Assembly: GCA_041590855.1 (NCBI GenBank)
Contig: JBFHTA010000170.1
Span: 1 to 8,265 of the forward strand
Source: Litoribrevibacter sp041590855
Lineage (GTDB): Bacteria > Pseudomonadota > Gammaproteobacteria > Pseudomonadales > Litoribrevibacteraceae
Reading direction: 5' to 3'
Length of the DNA: 8,265 bases
Below, piece by piece: positions 1 through 5,646 of the stretch (position 1 is its first letter; each line of letters opens with the position of its first letter). The notes below the pieces were generated by a model. The model searched no databases. It saw only the letters and a list, made by a program, of their open reading frames with translations, and was not told the origin of the DNA. Both the position numbers and the translations under genes were made by a program.

Positions 1-1
1 A

Positions 2-346
2 CGTGAAGCCTGGACACCCACAGGTGTAAACGTCCCGGATTATCCTAAGTTGGCTCCTTTATGGTGGAAAATCATCGGGGATGCATCCAGCGGCGCGAAA
101 ACCCCTCAAGAAGCGATGGACAGCTTGGCCAAAGATCAGGATAAGGTATTACGTAAGTTAGAGCGCTCCGGGGCTCAAAAAACCTGTGCGCCTAAGCTTG
201 CCAAGAAGAAAGACTTAAAAGGTGCCGACTACTGGTTAAGTCAGCCTGGAGCACCAAAAGCCAAGTTGGACAATGAAAAGCCTCAAGGTATTACCGTTGC
301 TTACGATAAGTTATTACAAGCCTGGAAAGAAGGCAGACCTCGCTAG
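2..346 (+). CDS. Carbohydrate (CUT1-type) ABC transporter solute-binding protein, C-terminal fragment
   Basis: The frame is open from the left edge, so the 5' part lies outside the window; 114 codons and a TAG stop remain. An in-frame TTG at 50 is internal, because the frame upstream of it already reads as conserved protein (AWTPTGVNVPDYPKLAPLWW). That stretch and the later GAPKAKLDNEKPQG segment resemble the C-terminal end of periplasmic solute-binding proteins of CUT1 sugar or polyol importers, in particular the type associated with glycerol uptake. This is recognition from memory, so the substrate is an inference. The product would sit in the periplasm and deliver its ligand to a membrane permease, presumably encoded upstream. 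One cysteine lies in the fragment (KTCAPKL). It is followed by 130 nt and then a chemoreceptor gene on the same strand. No clear terminator is visible after the stop. Confidence 0.75.
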   Translation, partial: REAWTPTGVNVPDYPKLAPLWWKIIGDASSGAKTPQEAMDSLAKDQDKVLRKLERSGAQKTCAPKLAKKKDLKGADYWLSQPGAPKAKLDNEKPQGITVAYDKLLQAWKEGRPR

Positions 347-447
347 GCCAAGGGTAGTATATCACTGAAGTGCTGTTGGGTTGGCTAAGTCATGGTTAGG
401 TAGAGGTGTTTTAGATGATTCTGCTTTAACATGATTCAGCCAGTCTG

Positions 448-455
448 GCGGATAA
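448..455 (+). promoter_or_regulatory. Possible sigma-28 (FliA) type -10 element before the chemoreceptor gene
   Basis: GCGGATAA matches seven of eight positions of the flagellar sigma factor -10 consensus GCCGATAA and lies 21 nt before the chemoreceptor start. The -35 side is poor: a TTTAAC at 425-430 is the nearest resemblance and its spacing is not ideal. Chemoreceptor genes in gammaproteobacteria are often FliA-dependent, which is the main support. The rest of the 347-476 gap shows no convincing hairpin. Confidence 0.25.
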
Positions 456-476
456 ATCGGCAGAATAGGGCGCAGT

Positions 477-2477
477 ATGAAGTTATCAGTTGGGTTAAAA
501 ATAGGTGGCGGCTTTGTGGCTGTCTTGATCATGTTGTTGATCGCGGGGGGCTTTGGTTTTAAAGGGGCCATTAAACTCGGGAACAACGTGGATTATCTGT
601 CTCAAACGGCCTGGCCATTAGCACAAACCTCCAACACTTTATCTGCGACCTTACAACAGCAAGCCTCTTTAGTAACTGAAATCATTGAAACTCGCGACGA
701 CGTAGGCAGCTCCAAAAAAAACGAGTTAGCCAGCTTAACCACTCAAGCTCAGGAATTGTTAACGAAATTGAAGCAGTTTGAGTTGGTGTCCGGTGAAATG
801 ATTAACGCCCTGGATCAACGCTTTTCTTCGTTCTCAAACAGCCAGGACATCTTGCTATCACGTCATAACAGTTTTGTGCAGGCGCGCAAAGATGCCTTTT
901 CCGGTTTCAACAAGTTTGAAGCCTACATGGATTTATTGCAGTTCTATAACAATCAGATTTTTTCTCTGCCGAAAGTGTCGGCGGATGATAAATGGGAGTT
1001 GCAGACCTATTTCTTCCAATCAAAAGCGGCTTTGGCCAAGCGCTTTTTTTACCTGCAACGCTATTTGGGTGGGGATGCACCTGATGAAATGCTCGACAAG
1101 ATGGAAGGTGCCTGGGACGATTTAACAGGCGAGGCTGAGTATCTGGGTGAGCTTGAGTATCTTGAAAATACTATTAAATCCGGTGAGTACCAAGGCAAGA
1201 CTTATGTGGATGTCTTAAATGCTTTAATGGAATCTCATCGTGCGGAGTTCGATCGGTTAGTAAGTAATCACAAGGCGTTTGTTCAGGCCAAAACCGATTA
1301 CCTGAAAGTAGCCACTGATTTTAGTGGTTATCTCAAGAGTGCGAAAAGCACCTTGGATAAGGTCGTTGCTGACGAAACTGAAGGCGCGGCAGATACCAAG
1401 TTTGGTGTTTATCGTTCGATTACCATTGCTTTGGTAGCGGGTTTTTTGATTGCGGTGGCGGCTACGGCAGTGTGTTTGATCTCTGTGGTTAAACCCATCA
1501 AGGTGGTGGGACATCGTATGCAGGACATATCCTCCGGGCGTGGCGACTTAACGAAAACCATCAACTTCAAAGGCAATGATGAAGTGGCCCAGATGGCCGA
1601 TAGTTTTAACAAGTTTGTTGGAACGATTCGCAAGACGGTTTCCCAGATTATTAACCGCGCTGAAGATCTCACCAAAACCTCGGTTCAACTGAAATCCCAA
1701 GCGGAATCCACCAGTGAAGCAACGGCCGAGCAACGTGAGGGTAGTGAACAAATTGCGGTGGCATTGAATCAAATGAGCTCAGCAGTGCAAGAAGTGGCAA
1801 GAAATGCGTCGGAAGCTCAATCGGCTACCCAAGACGCTGACGACAAAGTGACAGAAAGTCAGCGAGTGGTTCAGTTAAACCGTCAGGCCATCACTGACTT
1901 GTCGGAAGAAATTGATTCGGCTTCCAATGTGGTTCGTAAACTGGCAGAAGAAAGTGAATCGGTAGGTTCTATTCTCGATGTGATTAAAGGCATTGCTGAA
2001 CAAACCAACTTGTTGGCGTTAAATGCTGCTATTGAAGCCGCGCGGGCAGGTGAACAGGGCCGTGGGTTTGCCGTTGTAGCTGATGAAGTTCGGACGTTGG
2101 CGCAACGCACTCAGGATTCCACCAATGAAATTCAAGCGGTTATTGAAGGTTTACAAGCGCGATCCAATGAGGCCGTCAGCGTAATGAAAAACAGCCGCGA
2201 ACGGGCAGAAGGCAGTGTAGGGAATGCAGAGGCCATTGATAGCTTGTTGAATGAACTACGTGAACGAGTAAATCAATGCCTGACTATGAACATTCAAATT
2301 GCTACCGCCGCAGAAGAACAAGTCAGTGTGACGGAAGAGATCAATCGTCATGTAAATCAGATCAGTGATCTGTCGGGTACGGCCGCAGAAGGTGCCCGCG
2401 CTAATATGGAAACCAGTCAGGAAGTCGCTCATTTAGCGGATCAGTTAACCGAGATGACCAGCCGGTTTAAAGTTTGA
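477..2477 (+). CDS. Methyl-accepting chemotaxis protein with a large helical periplasmic sensor domain
   Basis: This 666-residue transmembrane chemoreceptor would signal to the CheA/CheW array. It has a first membrane helix at about residues 10-30 and a periplasmic region at about 31-312 that looks entirely helical. A second membrane helix follows at about 315-338, then a HAMP domain from the KP at 339-340 to about 391, then a long cytoplasmic coiled-coil. The conserved signalling tip is at about 502-542 and includes EQTNLLALNAAIEAARAGEQ and the GRGFAVVADEVRTLA segment. The sensor region is about 280 residues, larger than the common four-helix type and near the size of helical bimodular (HBM) sensors; the ligand is unknown. 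The protein ends RFKV with no NWETF-like CheR-binding tail. The ATG has AGGG at 467-470, six nt upstream. It follows a solute-binding protein gene, so indirect sensing through that protein is possible but unproven. Confidence 0.95.
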   Translation: MKLSVGLKIGGGFVAVLIMLLIAGGFGFKGAIKLGNNVDYLSQTAWPLAQTSNTLSATLQQQASLVTEIIETRDDVGSSKKNELASLTTQAQELLTKLKQFELVSGEMINALDQRFSSFSNSQDILLSRHNSFVQARKDAFSGFNKFEAYMDLLQFYNNQIFSLPKVSADDKWELQTYFFQSKAALAKRFFYLQRYLGGDAPDEMLDKMEGAWDDLTGEAEYLGELEYLENTIKSGEYQGKTYVDVLNALMESHRAEFDRLVSNHKAFVQAKTDYLKVATDFSGYLKSAKSTLDKVVADETEGAADTKFGVYRSITIALVAGFLIAVAATAVCLISVVKPIKVVGHRMQDISSGRGDLTKTINFKGNDEVAQMADSFNKFVGTIRKTVSQIINRAEDLTKTSVQLKSQAESTSEATAEQREGSEQIAVALNQMSSAVQEVARNASEAQSATQDADDKVTESQRVVQLNRQAITDLSEEIDSASNVVRKLAEESESVGSILDVIKGIAEQTNLLALNAAIEAARAGEQGRGFAVVADEVRTLAQRTQDSTNEIQAVIEGLQARSNEAVSVMKNSRERAEGSVGNAEAIDSLLNELRERVNQCLTMNIQIATAAEEQVSVTEEINRHVNQISDLSGTAAEGARANMETSQEVAHLADQLTEMTSRFKV

Positions 2478-2556
2478 TCCGGATGGTGGTTCAGATGTTA
2501 TTAGCTCGGATGTATTCGCTCAGGCCACTCCTTTCGATCTGGAGTTGGCTTTTCCG

Positions 2557-2586
2557 CTGACAATTAACCGCAAGATCGTGCAATAT
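2557..2586 (+). promoter_or_regulatory. Weak candidate promoter for the EamA permease gene
   Basis: CTGACA (2557-2562, five of six to TTGACA) is followed after 18 nt by CAATAT (2581-2586, three of six to TATAAT). It lies in the 157-nt gap after the chemoreceptor stop and upstream of the chosen permease start. The -10 is poor, so this is only a candidate. The gap otherwise shows no strong terminator. Confidence 0.25.
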
Positions 2587-2621
2587 CCCTCTCACTTGTC
2601 TTGGCATGATGAGGTTCCTAA

Positions 2622-2627
2622 GGGAGG
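2622..2627 (+). promoter_or_regulatory. Strong ribosome binding site that sets the permease start
   Basis: GGGAGG stands seven nt before the ATG at 2635. No comparable site precedes the alternative in-frame TTG at 2545, and the 30 residues that TTG would add are polar and unlike the N-terminus of an EamA permease. The site therefore decides for 2635. Confidence 0.85.
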
Positions 2628-2634
2628 GAATGCC

Positions 2635-3546
2635 ATGACAACATCTTTATACGCATTAACCGTATTAATCTGGGGCAGCACCTGGCTGGCCATTTATTTC
2701 CAGTTGGGTGAAGTGCCCGTTAACGTTTCCGTGTTTTATCGCTTTGCATTAGCGGCACTTTTGTTATTGCCGTGGATGTGGTTGACCGGAAAGCTACAGA
2801 AAACAGACGCTAGCGATCACAAATTTATGGTGTTGCAAGGCGCCTGCTTATTCTCGTTGAATTTCATTTGTTTCTATAACGCCACTCAATACATCACCAG
2901 TGGTTTGGTCGCTGTGGTGTTTTCGCTTGCTACTTTGTATAACGCTGTGAACAACAGCCTGTTCTGGAAGGAGTCGATTCCTCCCAAAGTGATTTTAGCC
3001 GGAGTGATCGGAACGACAGGGCTGATCTTGCTATTTCTGCCTGAACTTCAGGGGGAAACTACCGATAAAGCTATCTCGATTGATACGTTAAAAGGTTTGT
3101 TATTGGCTGCATTGGGTACCTATTTCTTTTCATTAGGAAATATGATTTCCAAGCGCCACAGTCTTAAAGGCGTGAAACCCCTAACCACGAATGCCTATGC
3201 AATGGCGTATGGTTCGATTATTTTGATTGGTATTCTTGTTATCACGGGGCAGCCATTGGTGATTGATACCAGCCCTCAATACTTAGGCGCACTCTTCTAC
3301 CTCAGCGTGTTTGGTTCCATTATTGGATTTACAGCGTACTTAACACTTGTGGCCCGATTAGGTGCCAACAAAGCTGCTTATGCAACTGTGATGTTCCCGG
3401 TGGTGGCTTTGCTGTTGTCGAGTTGGTTTGAAAGTTATCAATGGCAAATAACCAGTTTTGTAGGCTTAGGGCTAACTATGTTGGGCAATGTGATCATCAA
3501 TCTGGACATTGAGAAGTGGTTTCGTCGTCCGGCAGTGCAGAGCTAG
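2635..3546 (+). CDS. EamA/DMT-family inner-membrane permease (RhaT/YdcZ-like drug/metabolite transporter)
   Basis: The 303-residue protein starts LYALTVLIWGSTWLAIYFQ, typical of the first helix of EamA permeases, and its length fits the family's two-repeat, ten-helix architecture. The first EamA repeat spans about residues 4-135 and the second about 150-287. They are joined by a more polar stretch (ELQGETTDKAISIDTLKG). The N-proximal FYRFALAALLLLPWMW segment, and the VFGSIIGFTAYLTLVARLGANKAAYATVMFPVVALLLS region of the second repeat, are characteristic. The likely role is efflux or exchange of a small metabolite across the inner membrane; the substrate cannot be read from the sequence. The gene is convergent with nrtR, with stop codons 14 nt apart. 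It has no visible link to NAD metabolism beyond adjacency. Confidence 0.9.
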   Translation: MTTSLYALTVLIWGSTWLAIYFQLGEVPVNVSVFYRFALAALLLLPWMWLTGKLQKTDASDHKFMVLQGACLFSLNFICFYNATQYITSGLVAVVFSLATLYNAVNNSLFWKESIPPKVILAGVIGTTGLILLFLPELQGETTDKAISIDTLKGLLLAALGTYFFSLGNMISKRHSLKGVKPLTTNAYAMAYGSIILIGILVITGQPLVIDTSPQYLGALFYLSVFGSIIGFTAYLTLVARLGANKAAYATVMFPVVALLLSSWFESYQWQITSFVGLGLTMLGNVIINLDIEKWFRRPAVQS

Positions 3547-3559
3547 TAGCCATTAATTA

Positions 3560-3590
3560 TTTACCTCGGACCTTCTATGTTCCGGGTAAA
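3560..3590. terminator. Hairpin between the convergent permease and nrtR genes
   Basis: TTTACC-CGGA (3560-3570, one bulged T at 3566) pairs with TCCGGGTAAA (3581-3590) around a ten-nt loop. On the minus strand the hairpin contains the nrtR stop codon and is followed by TAATTAAT, only partly U-rich. On the plus strand no T tract follows. It may act as a weak terminator for nrtR transcripts. Confidence 0.4.
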
Positions 3591-4298
3591 GTAATGACTG
3601 GAAGAGTCATTTTTTAAGCGATAAAGTTTTGCGGGTCTGCTGCTTCCGACTCGCATTTCTCCCGTTTCTTCGATGATATTTGCATCCAAGATTCTTCGGC
3701 GAAACGATTTTTTCTCGACCTTCTTCTCCAAAATTATTTCAAAGGTGGCTTGTAGCTCAGTCAATGTGAATGAGTCGGGCACTAAATGAATCGGGAGTGA
3801 TGTGTACTGCACTTTGCCCTGAAGTCGCTGATAACATGCGTTCAAAATGTGTTGGTGATCAAATGCCAGTGAGTAATTGTTAACGACTTCTTTTACCGGA
3901 ACCCAAACCACTTCTTCAGAGCTTACGCTTTTTTTCAGTTGTATCGAGGATGAATTAATCAGCGCAAAGTAAGCGACTGTCACCGACCAGTGCCTCGGGT
4001 CGCGGGTGGCACTGCCAAAGGTGGCTACTTGCTCTAAGTAGGGGGTATCAACCCCTGTTTTCTCTTTGAGTTTACGTTTGGCGGTATAGTCCAACGTAGG
4101 ATCGTTTTCGATATCAATAAAGCCGCCAGGCAAAGCCCATTGACCCAGAGCAGGATGCTCTGCACGTTTAACCAGTAAGACCTGGAGGGTTCCTTCTCTC
4201 ACCGTGAAAATCGACATATCCACAGACGTCAGAGGCACCTGATAATCATGAACGTTGTAATTCTGTAGGTACTCAATTTCTGAGTTATCTTGTGTCAT
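3561..4298 (-). CDS. nrtR: NrtR-family transcriptional regulator of NAD metabolism (Nudix-like sensor plus winged helix)
   Basis: The 245-residue protein has a Nudix-fold domain at about residues 20-155 and a C-terminal winged-helix region at about 165-236 (TLTELQATFEIIL, then KKSFRRRILD). The N-terminal strand (VPLTSVDMSIFTVREG, LLVKRAEHPALGQWALPGGF) is typical of NrtR. The Nudix box is decayed: the segment from G59 reads RKLKEKTGV at 75-83 where a hydrolase needs REUXEEXGU, so catalytic glutamates are replaced by lysines (K76, K80), and the spacing before it is altered. This fits a sensor that binds ADP-ribose or a related nucleotide without cleaving it, as known for the family. It is divergent from nadM-nadV, the classic target arrangement. 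The start ATG has a weak AAAGG ten nt upstream, partly paired with CCTT; Met28 is too late to be the start because it would lose conserved sequence. Confidence 0.92.
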   Translation of the reverse strand: MTQDNSEIEYLQNYNVHDYQVPLTSVDMSIFTVREGTLQVLLVKRAEHPALGQWALPGGFIDIENDPTLDYTAKRKLKEKTGVDTPYLEQVATFGSATRDPRHWSVTVAYFALINSSSIQLKKSVSSEEVVWVPVKEVVNNYSLAFDHQHILNACYQRLQGKVQYTSLPIHLVPDSFTLTELQATFEIILEKKVEKKSFRRRILDANIIEETGEMRVGSSRPAKLYRLKNDSSSHYFTRNIEGPR

Positions 4299-4347
4299 GG
4301 AAGGATGGCCTTTCTTGAATTTTGATAAAAATGCGGTGTATGAGGCG

Positions 4348-4376
4348 ATCTTAGTGTGTCACAGCCACCAAATCAA
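4348..4376 (-). promoter_or_regulatory. Predicted nrtR promoter
   Basis: Read on the minus strand, TTGATT (4371-4376, four of six to TTGACA) is followed by exactly 17 nt and then TAAGAT (4348-4353, four of six to TATAAT). This would start transcription about 40 nt before the nrtR ATG. The degenerate operator copy at 4351-4371 occupies the spacer, which implies autorepression. Confidence 0.5.
4351..4371. promoter_or_regulatory. Degenerate second NrtR-operator-like site over the nrtR promoter
   Basis: This 21-nt stretch matches the main palindrome at 4415-4435 at 13 of 21 positions, including TAGTG on the left and AGCCAC on the right. Both sites have GTG and CAC separated by nine nt. Six of its ten symmetric pairs are complementary. 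Its centre (4361) is 64 bp from that of the main site, close to six helical turns, so two regulator molecules could sit on the same face of the DNA. Confidence 0.45.
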
Positions 4377-4406
4377 AGTATCGATATGTTTTTTTGGATT
4401 TTGGTG

Positions 4407-4438
4407 TTGACTTAATAGTGGCTGTAAGCCACTATATG
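4407..4438 (+). promoter_or_regulatory. Predicted nadM-nadV promoter
   Basis: TTGACT at 4407-4412 matches five of six -35 positions. The -10 is less clear: CACTAT (4430-4435) has the ideal 17-nt spacing but three matches, while TATATG (4433-4438) has four matches with a long 20-nt spacer. Either way the palindrome at 4415-4435 fills the spacer and reaches the -10, so a bound regulator would block RNA polymerase. Transcription would start at about 4442-4447. Confidence 0.5.
4415..4435. promoter_or_regulatory. Predicted NrtR operator, perfect 9-bp-arm palindrome
   Basis: ATAGTGGCT (4415-4423) and AGCCACTAT (4427-4435) are exact reverse complements around the centre GTA. The 21-bp size, symmetry, position between divergent nrtR and nadM, and overlap with the nadM promoter are what is expected of an NrtR site. 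The identity of the binder is inferred from context. No T tract follows on either strand, so it is not a terminator. Confidence 0.75.
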
Positions 4439-4448
4439 TAAAAGCTAA

Positions 4449-4532
4449 CACCAACGGTGGGATTCACTGGTTAGTAATCAACACGAAATTGGATAGACCA
4501 ATTTCATGTCTAAAACAGCAAGGGGTTTGCTG
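4449..4532 (+). ncRNA. Multi-hairpin nadM leader, candidate cis-regulatory RNA
   Basis: Nearly the whole predicted 5' leader can pair locally. CACC-AAC-GGTG (4449-4459) is a small stem. GATT(c)ACT-GGTT-AGTAATC (4461-4479) has seven pairs and one bulge. CACGAAATTGG-ATAGA-CCAATTTCATG (4482-4508) has ten of eleven pairs. CAGCAA-GGGGT-TTGCTG (4516-4532) has six pairs with the Shine-Dalgarno in the loop. The order is read directly from the sequence; a regulatory role is inference. I cannot match it to the known NAD+-I (nadA) or NAD+-II (pnuC) riboswitches. Confidence 0.4.
4516..4532 (+). promoter_or_regulatory. nadM ribosome binding site held in a hairpin loop
   Basis: AGGGG at 4521-4525 is the Shine-Dalgarno, nine nt before the ATG at 4535. 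The flanking CAGCAA (4516-4521) and TTGCTG (4527-4532) are exact complements, so the GGGGT of the site forms a five-nt loop ending two nt before the start codon. Confidence 0.6.
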
Positions 4533-4534
4533 AG

Positions 4535-5575
4535 ATGAATCAAGAATTCGATTTTTTAGTGTTTATCGGGCGTTTCCAGCCTTTCCATAATGGCCATCTA
4601 CAGGTCATTAAAACCGGACTAGCGCAAGCAAAGCAGCTTATTATTCTTTGTGGGTCTGCTCACCAGCCAAGATCGGTACGTAATCCTTGGACCATCTCTG
4701 AGAGAGAAACCATGATTCGGGGAGCTCTTTCCAACGACGAAAATCTGCGTATTCATATCGCGCCTTTGATGGACATTGTCTACAACGATGAGTCTTGGGT
4801 TCGGAACGTACAGGCGACGGTAAATGGCTTAGTCACTGCACATCACGGGATTCCCCATAAACCTGCCAAAGTAGGTTTGATTGGGCATAGCAAGGATCAA
4901 AGTTCATATTATCTGAATCTTTTCCCACAGTGGGGTGCTGTGAATGTTGAGAACTATCAGGGCATTAGTGCCACACCAGTCAGAGAGTTGATCTTTGGTT
5001 CCCGAAACTCTGATGAAGCCTTGGATCAGTGGTTGCCTGAGAATGTTCGCCAGCAACTTGTGAAGTTTTCAGAAACATCGGCGTTTTCTGATATTAAAGA
5101 CGAACAAGCTTTTGTTCTTAAGTATCAACAGGCTTGGAATGCTGCACCTTATCCACCAACTTTTGTGACTGTTGATGCAGTGGTGATTCAGAGCGGTCAT
5201 GTGTTAATGGTGGAGCGTAAAGCAAGACCGGGTAAGGGGCTGTTAGCGTTACCAGGCGGGTTTGTGAATCCCTCAGAAAAGCTGGTGGATGCCTGTCTTA
5301 GAGAGTTAAAGGAAGAAACTAAGTTGAAGGTACCAGTGCCTGTACTTAAAGGGTCTATTAGGTCACAACAAGTGTTTGATGATCCTTATCGATCAGCCAG
5401 AGGTAGAACCATCACTCATGCATTTTATATAGAATTGTCGCCGAATAAAGAGTTACCAAAGGTGAAAGGAAGTGATGATGCAAAACATGCCTTTTGGGTG
5501 CCTTTGGCGGAACTGAATCCGGGCAATTTATTTGAAGATCATTACTTCATTATTCAAGAAATGACAGGAATGTAG
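4535..5575 (+). CDS. nadM: Bifunctional nicotinamide-nucleotide adenylyltransferase / ADP-ribose pyrophosphatase
   Basis: This cytoplasmic enzyme of 346 residues is a fusion of two domains. The N-terminal NMN adenylyltransferase (about 5-175) joins NMN and ATP into NAD. It shows the nucleotidyltransferase motif GRFQPFHNGH at 12-21 (His18 and His21 form the HxGH signature), RNPWTISERE at 49-58, and the ISATPVREL segment with S145, T147 and R150. The C-terminal Nudix domain (about 200-340) has a near-canonical box from G242: E248, R256, E257, E260 and E261 are all present, with Lys263 where the consensus has glycine. It should hydrolyse ADP-ribose to AMP and ribose 5-phosphate. Length and domain order match known NadM-Nudix proteins. 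It is the first gene of a likely operon with nadV, 71 nt downstream, and divergent from nrtR. Removing ADP-ribose would also remove the expected NrtR ligand. Confidence 0.95.
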   Translation: MNQEFDFLVFIGRFQPFHNGHLQVIKTGLAQAKQLIILCGSAHQPRSVRNPWTISERETMIRGALSNDENLRIHIAPLMDIVYNDESWVRNVQATVNGLVTAHHGIPHKPAKVGLIGHSKDQSSYYLNLFPQWGAVNVENYQGISATPVRELIFGSRNSDEALDQWLPENVRQQLVKFSETSAFSDIKDEQAFVLKYQQAWNAAPYPPTFVTVDAVVIQSGHVLMVERKARPGKGLLALPGGFVNPSEKLVDACLRELKEETKLKVPVPVLKGSIRSQQVFDDPYRSARGRTITHAFYIELSPNKELPKVKGSDDAKHAFWVPLAELNPGNLFEDHYFIIQEMTGM

Positions 5576-5595
5576 AGCAGTTCAGCAAGTTACCG

Positions 5596-5620
5596 GAGTC
5601 GGGATAGACCTGGCTCTTTT
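5596..5620 (+). terminator. Terminator-like hairpin (possible attenuator) between nadM and nadV
   Basis: GAGTCGGG (5596-5603) pairs with CCTGGCTC (5609-5616) as eight RNA pairs, two of them G-U, around the loop ATAGA, and four T residues follow at once. The tract is short, so termination is probably partial. It lies in the 71-nt gap and 13 nt before the nadV Shine-Dalgarno. It may set the nadM:nadV ratio. I saw no clear separate promoter for nadV. Confidence 0.45.
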
Positions 5621-5632
5621 CAACCATTGATT

Positions 5633-5637
5633 GGAGG
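5633..5637 (+). promoter_or_regulatory. nadV ribosome binding site
   Basis: GGAGG nine nt before the ATG at 5647 gives a strong initiation signal and supports this start. It contrasts with the hairpin-bound site of nadM. Confidence 0.8.
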
Positions 5638-5646
5638 ATTTCCATC

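Noticed and set aside
362..586. 74-codon minus-strand open frame spanning the gap before the chemoreceptor gene
   Set aside because: It overlaps the start of the chemoreceptor gene on the other strand, is rich in proline and lysine of low-complexity type, and resembles no known protein.
2545..2634. In-frame N-terminal extension of the EamA permease from a TTG codon
   Set aside because: The added 30 residues are polar and not family-like, and a GGGAGG site stands seven nt before the ATG at 2635.
4415..4435. Palindrome considered as a terminator for nrtR or an upstream transcript
   Set aside because: No T tract follows on either strand and it lies upstream of both divergent genes, so an operator fits better.
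4436..4534. Match to the known NAD+-I (nadA) or NAD+-II (pnuC) riboswitches
   Set aside because: I could not recognise their conserved cores, and the genes controlled differ; only the general idea of a structured leader is kept.
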